Assembly: GCA_963837815.1 (NCBI GenBank)
Contig: CAWIOS010000009.1
Coordinates: forward strand, 558,001 to 622,000
DNA from: Fen-1273 sp963837815
GTDB lineage: Bacteria > Bacteroidota > Ignavibacteria > UBA10030 > UBA6906
Reading direction: 5' to 3'
DNA: 64,000 nucleotides
Both the position numbers and the translations under genes were made by a program. Position 1 is the stretch's first letter. Each line of letters opens with the position of its first letter. Below the pieces are notes generated by a model. That model was not told the DNA's origin. It made no database searches and was given only the letters and a program-made list of their open reading frames with translations. This document shows positions 59,567-64,000 of the stretch, one piece after another.

Positions 59567-60685
59567 ATGCAGATCAGCCTTTCGATGAAGATCGCCCTTG
59601 TCCTGGGGGTGGTGCTCCTCCTCCTGGGGAACGGGTTCATCGTCTACAAGAATTTCGATACCGAGTGGCGGAAGTATCAGACGGAGTACCTGGCGATGGT
59701 CTACGGGAAGACCGCCGATCCGGGGATGAAGGAGATCATCGCCGCCCGTTCCCCCCGGATCGAACAGCTCGTCATCACGGGCTTCGGGAAGGACCGCGTT
59801 GACCGGTGCGTCACGTGCCACATGGGAATAGACGACCCGAGGTTCGCGGATGCTCCGCAGCCCTTCCGGACGCACCCGAAGATTCCCGGAAACCACCCGT
59901 ACAGGACGTTCGGATGCACGACGTGCCACGCGGGGAACGGCCGGGGGCTCTCCGTCGCCGACGGTCACGGGACAGACAGGTACTGGACCGAGCCCCTCCT
60001 CAAGGGAGTGATGAGCGAGATCGGCTGCGCCAAGTGCCACCCGTTTCCCTATCTCCCCGAGACCCCCGTGATACGCAAAGGGGCGGTCCTCTTCCACGCT
60101 TCGGCATGCTACGGATGTCACAAGATCGAAGGGGTCTCGAACGGGAAGCTCGGTCCCGAGTTGACGCGTGTCGGGGCGAAATGGCCGATCGAGTACATAC
60201 GGGAATCGATCGTCTTTCCGAAGGCGAACTCGCCTCTGACGATCATGCCCGCGTTCGGACTGGCGGATGACGACGTTACGGCGCTCACCGTGTACCTGAA
60301 GAGCCAGACCGGCGAGAACCTGGTCCGGGGCCCCGTGACGCAGTACGACAGCCTGAAGGAGTGGAAGGCGAGGAAGCCCGCGGAGGTTCCCCTGACCGTG
60401 GAGGCGGGGGAGAAGTTGTTTCGCGACATGGCGTGCAACGCGTGTCATACGATCAATGGTTCCGGGGGGAAGATCGGTCCCGACCTGAGCGTCTACGGGC
60501 TGCAGCGTACGAAGGAATTCATGATCCAGCACCATATCAACCCCCGGTCGCTTGTCGGCGGGTCGATCATGCCCGACTTCGACTACTCGAACTCCGGGCT
60601 GGAGGCGATTGCGCTCTATCTCTCTTCGCTGAAGAAACTTACTGCGGACAACGCCGTCGTTTACGCCCCCGCGAAACAGCAATGA
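59567..60685 (+). CDS. pentaheme c-type cytochrome of bc complex
   Basis: A 372-residue cytochrome with an uncleaved or signal helix (MKIALVLGVVLLLLGNGFIV) and five CxxCH sites: VDRCVTCHMGIDD, FGCTTCHAGNGRG, IGCAKCHPFPY, ACYGCHKIEG and ACNACHTINGSGG. The last two lie in mono-heme cytochrome c folds of about 100 residues each (KLGPELTRVGAKWPIEYIRE, KIGPDLSVYGLQRTKEFMIQ). It occupies the place of cytochrome c1/f in the operon and should accept electrons from the Rieske protein. It overlaps the next gene by ATGA. Confidence 0.93.
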   Translation: MQISLSMKIALVLGVVLLLLGNGFIVYKNFDTEWRKYQTEYLAMVYGKTADPGMKEIIAARSPRIEQLVITGFGKDRVDRCVTCHMGIDDPRFADAPQPFRTHPKIPGNHPYRTFGCTTCHAGNGRGLSVADGHGTDRYWTEPLLKGVMSEIGCAKCHPFPYLPETPVIRKGAVLFHASACYGCHKIEGVSNGKLGPELTRVGAKWPIEYIRESIVFPKANSPLTIMPAFGLADDDVTALTVYLKSQTGENLVRGPVTQYDSLKEWKARKPAEVPLTVEAGEKLFRDMACNACHTINGSGGKIGPDLSVYGLQRTKEFMIQHHINPRSLVGGSIMPDFDYSNSGLEAIALYLSSLKKLTADNAVVYAPAKQQ

Positions 60686-61398
60686 TTGAGTACGGCCTCA
60701 TATTCGTTACAGGCGCCCTGGCGAGCCTGCACTGCGTTGGCATGTGCGGTGCCGTCGTCCTTGCGTATTCCATGCAGTCGCAATCCGGCGAAACGCCGGA
60801 GCGGGGTGGCGCCGCACGGGGGATCATTCGCCACGGTGCGTACAACGGGGGACGGGTATTATCGTATGCGGCGCTGGGGGCCCTCCTGAGCGCGGCGGGG
60901 CTCAGGCTCGCATGGGTGAAGAATGCGGGAGAGTATCTCTCTATCGGTGCCGGGGTTGTCATGATCGTTGCGGCGATCGCGATGCTGGGCTGGGTGAGCA
61001 TCCCCGCGCGCGTTTCGATCGGCGGGGGGCTCCTCACCCGTCTGCATGCCCGCGTTCTCCGCGGGACGTCGCCTGCCCACACGCTCGCGCTCGGTCTTCT
61101 GACGCCGCTTCTCCCGTGCGGTCTGCTGTACGGGATGCTCGCGAAGGCGGCCGCTGCGGACACTGTCGGCGCCGGCGCGCTGACGATGGCCGTCTTCGGA
61201 CTCGGCATGACCCCCTCGCTTGTCGCGCTCGGGGGCTTCTCCTCCCTCTTCTCGGCGCGGTTCCGAAGAGGGGCGGAACGGCTGGCGGCGGTTTCGATAA
61301 TGCTGATGGGGATCGTCCTCCTGTTGCGCGGCCTGCACGTCCCGTTTCCCGGAATCGTCGAGCCGCAGGGGGCCTCCTGCTGCAGTCCGCCGGCATGA
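60682..61398 (+). CDS. SafE/DsbD-like membrane protein (sulfite exporter TauE/SafE, cbb3-associated)
   Basis: A 238-residue membrane protein of the DsbD_2/SafE family (PF13386-type). The start has LIFVTGALASLHCVGMCGAV with the CxxxC motif in the first helix, and LALGLLTPLLPCGLLYGMLA holds the paired Pro-Cys helix. About six helices; ends in GASCCSPPA, three Cys near the C-terminus. Proteins of this type lie beside ccoNOP/ccoGHIS genes and are thought to move copper or reducing power during cbb3 assembly. ATGA overlap with the pentaheme gene. Confidence 0.88.
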   Translation: MIEYGLIFVTGALASLHCVGMCGAVVLAYSMQSQSGETPERGGAARGIIRHGAYNGGRVLSYAALGALLSAAGLRLAWVKNAGEYLSIGAGVVMIVAAIAMLGWVSIPARVSIGGGLLTRLHARVLRGTSPAHTLALGLLTPLLPCGLLYGMLAKAAAADTVGAGALTMAVFGLGMTPSLVALGGFSSLFSARFRRGAERLAAVSIMLMGIVLLLRGLHVPFPGIVEPQGASCCSPPA

Positions 61399-61459
61399 AC
61401 GTCCCCGGCGGGGAGAGAACGATGTGAACAGGACGACAACAGCGACACGGAGCACACAG

Positions 61460-62272
61460 ATGAACCGATTGCAGAGAACATTCCAGTACGCGGCCCCGGT
61501 GGCGGCGCTCGTGCTTTCCCTTGCTGTTGAAGGAAGCCGCCTGGACGCCGGCGACAACGGCATACCGGCCGCCCCCCCTGCGACGCAGGAATCGGTCAGG
61601 GACGGGGAAGGGGTCTTCTTTGAATACTGCGCGGGGTGCCACGGCAGGCGTGGGGACGGAAGGGGACCGGAATCACTCAACCTCGATCCGAAGCCTCAGA
61701 ATCTCCGGAACGCGCAGTTCGTGAAGCACCTTTCAGACGAGAGGCTCTACACGTCGGTCAGCGGCGGCGTCAGGGGAACTGCGATGCCTGCGTGGGAGCT
61801 CAACCTCTCGCCGGAGCGGCGCTGGAACGTCATCCGCTATATCAGGTCGCTGACCGCGGACGACACGATCACGGTGCGGAACAGCATCACCCGGCAGGCG
61901 GTCGACCCCGGCGTGAAGAATCCGCTCCCGGTCGACGGCGGGGCCGCCGCTGCGGGGCGAAGGATCTTTCTGAGCTACTGCGCGAGTTGCCACGGTCAGA
62001 AGGCGGACGGCCGCGGTCTCCTTGCTCCCAACCTGGTCCCGGCGCCGAGGAATCTCGTCGCCATCACCTCCTGGGGGGAGAAGCCGTTCGTCGAGTACCT
62101 GACGGACGCGCGCGCGTACGATTCCGTCACCAACGGAGTCCCCGGGACGTCCATGCAGCCGTGGATCGGCGTTCTTACCGACGCCGAGCGGTGGCAGGCG
62201 ATATGCTTTCTCCGGTTCGAGGGGAACCGGGAAAAAGAAGCGCGCGCAGCGGGTGACGCCGGGACCCGCTGA
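61460..62272 (+). CDS. diheme c-type cytochrome
   Basis: A 270-residue exported cytochrome with two tandem cytochrome c domains. ATG at 61460 has GGAG seven bases upstream; an in-frame GTG at 61424 also has a good site. Hemes: FFEYCAGCHGRRGDGRGPES and FLSYCASCHGQKADGRGLLA, each followed by a 'NLR..F/NLV..' segment and a Met region (GGVRGTAMPAWELNLSPERR, NGVPGTSMQPWIGVLTDAER) for axial ligands. Between the bc-complex genes and ccoN, it is a likely electron carrier or CcoP-type partner; note that ccoP itself has not been reached by the window end. Confidence 0.92.
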   Translation: MNRLQRTFQYAAPVAALVLSLAVEGSRLDAGDNGIPAAPPATQESVRDGEGVFFEYCAGCHGRRGDGRGPESLNLDPKPQNLRNAQFVKHLSDERLYTSVSGGVRGTAMPAWELNLSPERRWNVIRYIRSLTADDTITVRNSITRQAVDPGVKNPLPVDGGAAAAGRRIFLSYCASCHGQKADGRGLLAPNLVPAPRNLVAITSWGEKPFVEYLTDARAYDSVTNGVPGTSMQPWIGVLTDAERWQAICFLRFEGNREKEARAAGDAGTR

Positions 62273-62350
62273 GTCTTTACAACGAGCTCAGATCTCCTTC
62301 TCCACTAACCCTCACTCTTCACAGCGTGTCAGACAGCGAAAGGGCTTCAT

Positions 62351-63709
62351 ATGAATACTGCCAGCGTCGTCCATGAGGACACGAGCGCCCGGTGGTTCAT
62401 CTACACCGCCGTGACGTTCTTCCTTGTGACAATTCTGATCGGCATCCTCATGGCCACGCGGTTTGTGTTTCCCGAGTTCCTCGGGGGGATCGCCGCGATA
62501 AGCACCGGGCGGATCCGCCCCATCCACACGAACGGCGTCCTCTTCGGCTGGCTCCTTGCGGCAAACATGGGGCTGGCCTATTTCGTCGTCCCCCGGCTCT
62601 GCGGAACGAAGCTCTACAGCGAAAAGCTCGGGCTGGCGACGCTCGGACTCTGGGTCGTCATCATCCTGGGAGCGGTTGTGACGCTCGCCGCGGGTGACAC
62701 GCAGGCAAAGGAGTATCTCGAGCTCAACACGACGCTGGATATCATGGTGACGATCGCGTGGGTCATGTTCTCGGTGAACATGTTCGTGACGATCGCGAAG
62801 CGGTCGAAGGAGAGGGAACAGATGTATGTGAGCCTCTGGTACCTGATGGGGACGCTCGTCTGGACCGCCGTGCTCTGGATCGTCGGCAACCTCCCGGTGT
62901 ACTCCGGCGTCAACGATGCGAACGTGAACTGGTGGTTCGGGCACAACGCGGTCGGACTGATCTTCACGCCGATGGGTCTTGCGATGGCATACTACTATAT
63001 TCCGAAATCAACGGGAAACCCGCTGTACAGCCACAAGCTCTCCATCATCGGATTCTGGACGATCGCGTTTCTCTACATCTGGAACGGCGCGCATCACATA
63101 CTCTTCGGCCCCATCCCGACGTGGCTGCAGACGGTGGCGATACTCTTCAGTATTTCGCTCCTGATCCCCGTCTGGACCGCGGTCACGAATTTCTACGGGA
63201 CGCTCCGCGGGAAGTGGACGCAGGGGAATTATGTCGTGAAATTTCTGGTTGCGGGAACCACGTTCTATCTCCTGACCTGCTTCCAGGGTCCGATGCACTC
63301 GCTCCGGACGGTCAACCAGATCGTTAGCAAGACCGACTGGATTATCGGCCACGCGCACATGGCCCTGTTGGGGGGGTTCTCGTTCTTCGCGATGGCCGGG
63401 ATCTATTACACGCTCCCCCGGATACTCAAACGCCCGATGTATTCCGACAGGCTCGGCGAATGGCATTTCTGGCTTTCGTTCGTCGGGTTCCTCGGGTTTG
63501 CCGTGTCGCTCTGGATCGGGGGGTTCCTGCAGGGGCTCCAGTGGATGAACTACACGATCGCGTTTCTCGACACCGTTAAATCGATGTTCCCGTATTACGT
63601 GGTGCGGCTCTTTTCCGCCGCGATCATAATCGCCGCCCAGTTGATGTTCGCATTCAACGTGTACAAGACCGCGCGCGGCGGGGCGCACCCCACACCGGCA
63701 ATTGCCTGA
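62351..63709 (+). CDS. ccoN: cbb3-type cytochrome c oxidase subunit I
   Basis: A 452-residue, twelve-helix oxidase subunit carrying the b heme and the b3-CuB site. Ligand motifs include RIRPIHTNGVLFGWLLAANM (heme b), NWWFGHNAVGLIFTPMGLAM (CuB His with the cbb3 Tyr region), LYIWNGAHHILFGPIPTWLQ (HH pair, CuB) and KTDWIIGHAHMALLGGFSFF (heme b/b3 His). It reduces O2 to water with proton pumping and is typical of low-oxygen respiration. It is followed by ccoO 18 bp downstream. Confidence 0.97.
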   Translation: MNTASVVHEDTSARWFIYTAVTFFLVTILIGILMATRFVFPEFLGGIAAISTGRIRPIHTNGVLFGWLLAANMGLAYFVVPRLCGTKLYSEKLGLATLGLWVVIILGAVVTLAAGDTQAKEYLELNTTLDIMVTIAWVMFSVNMFVTIAKRSKEREQMYVSLWYLMGTLVWTAVLWIVGNLPVYSGVNDANVNWWFGHNAVGLIFTPMGLAMAYYYIPKSTGNPLYSHKLSIIGFWTIAFLYIWNGAHHILFGPIPTWLQTVAILFSISLLIPVWTAVTNFYGTLRGKWTQGNYVVKFLVAGTTFYLLTCFQGPMHSLRTVNQIVSKTDWIIGHAHMALLGGFSFFAMAGIYYTLPRILKRPMYSDRLGEWHFWLSFVGFLGFAVSLWIGGFLQGLQWMNYTIAFLDTVKSMFPYYVVRLFSAAIIIAAQLMFAFNVYKTARGGAHPTPAIA

Positions 63710-63727
63710 CCCAACGGAGAACACACT

Positions 63728-64000
63728 ATGAAACTCGAAGCAAAAGCGTTCCTGCTCGTCATCGTGGTCGTGGCGTTCATGTTCCTGGGGACGTATTTTA
63801 CGATGATTGTTCCGCTCATGGACCGGTCGCTCTACACGCCCACGAAAGACGCGAAACCGTACACAACGCTCGAACTGAAGGGGAAGAGGATCTACGAACG
63901 TGAAGGGTGCATGTACTGCCACACGCAGCAGGTGCGGAACCTGCTCGAGGAAACACAGCGGTACGGCATGGGCGAGGAAGAGACGTTCAAGCGGTTCGGC
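63728..64000 (+). CDS. ccoO: cbb3-type cytochrome c oxidase monoheme subunit (3' end outside window)
   Basis: The first 91 codons of CcoO are in the window, from an ATG preceded by ACGGAGAA. One membrane anchor (FLLVIVVVAFMFLGTYFTMI), then LELKGKRIYEREGCMYCHTQ with the heme site CMYCH and QQVRNL as in all CcoO proteins. It passes electrons from soluble cytochromes to CcoN. The gene continues beyond base 64000. Confidence 0.97.
   Translation, partial: MKLEAKAFLLVIVVVAFMFLGTYFTMIVPLMDRSLYTPTKDAKPYTTLELKGKRIYEREGCMYCHTQQVRNLLEETQRYGMGEEETFKRFG

Noticed and set aside
58847..60682. 611-codon open frame antisense to the cytochrome genes
   Set aside because: The plus strand encodes clear cytochrome b and pentaheme proteins; the antisense product is Arg/Asp/Glu/His-rich, the usual by-product of GC-rich codon use.
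1..64000. Mobile elements, prophage, CRISPR arrays
   Set aside because: No transposase, integrase, phage structural gene, terminal inverted repeats or regularly spaced repeat array was seen; the only tandem DNA repeat is the heptamer near 54.96 kb.

Overview
The window is a GC-rich, gene-dense bacterial chromosome segment with short intergenic gaps and many 4-nt ATGA/GTGA overlaps between operon genes. The host is most likely a member of the Bacteroidota/Ignavibacteriota (Chlorobi-like) group. The main evidence is a secreted protein with a type IX secretion C-terminal sorting domain (NYPNPFNPST motif), an alternate GlmU-type nucleotidyltransferase of the kind known from that group, an S46 dipeptidyl-peptidase, a propeller-type histidine kinase, and one promoter with the TAnnTTTG -7 element. 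No rRNA, tRNA, CRISPR array, transposase or prophage gene was seen.

Layout. 1-2.2 kb: amino-acid permease (cut by the window edge) and a class V aminotransferase. 2.3-11.1 kb: a minus-strand sugar operon (galactokinase, three-gene sugar ABC importer, secreted GH38 alpha-mannosidase). 11.3-16.8 kb: a plus-strand cluster of three small secreted beta-rich proteins, a periplasmic chaperone-like protein and a large outer-membrane usher-like protein whose C-terminal domain lies out of frame beyond a G10 tract. 16.9-21.8 kb: a T9SS cargo protein plus a propeller histidine kinase/LuxR response regulator pair, linked by an 18-bp repeated intergenic motif. 21.9-31.9 kb: CDF metal exporter, coiled-coil protein, Tyr-rich surface protein, DUF2339 membrane protein, NagB and alternate GlmU (amino-sugar metabolism), methyltransferase.

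32-44 kb: a second locus of the small secreted family, DCC thiol protein, Ada repair protein, two ECF sigma/anti-sigma modules (the first continuing into a HEAT-domain anti-sigma and a DUF4097 protein), an XRE-receiver fusion regulator, TrpB2, GNAT, a diheme cytochrome and a TonB-like protein. 44.5-49.7 kb: S46 peptidase, an orphan DsbD alpha domain, a TPR-thioredoxin protein and a lipoprotein. 49.8-55 kb: a sulfur module (YeeE/YedE pair, Tat-exported DsrE-like protein, TsdA-like cytochrome, rhodanese-persulfide dioxygenase) plus a HAD protein lacking its nucleophile.

55.1-64 kb: an Rrf2 regulator followed by a long respiratory operon: FAD/Fe-S oxidoreductase, CcoS, Rieske protein, split b6-type cytochrome b, pentaheme cytochrome c, SafE-like protein, diheme cytochrome c, CcoN and CcoO (cut by the window edge). 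This encodes a quinol:cytochrome c reductase and a cbb3 oxidase from one locus, implying microaerobic or aerobic respiration. The most novel-looking element is the chaperone/usher-like export cluster at 11.3-16.8 kb with its possible phase-variable tract and the distant paralogue pair at 32 kb.
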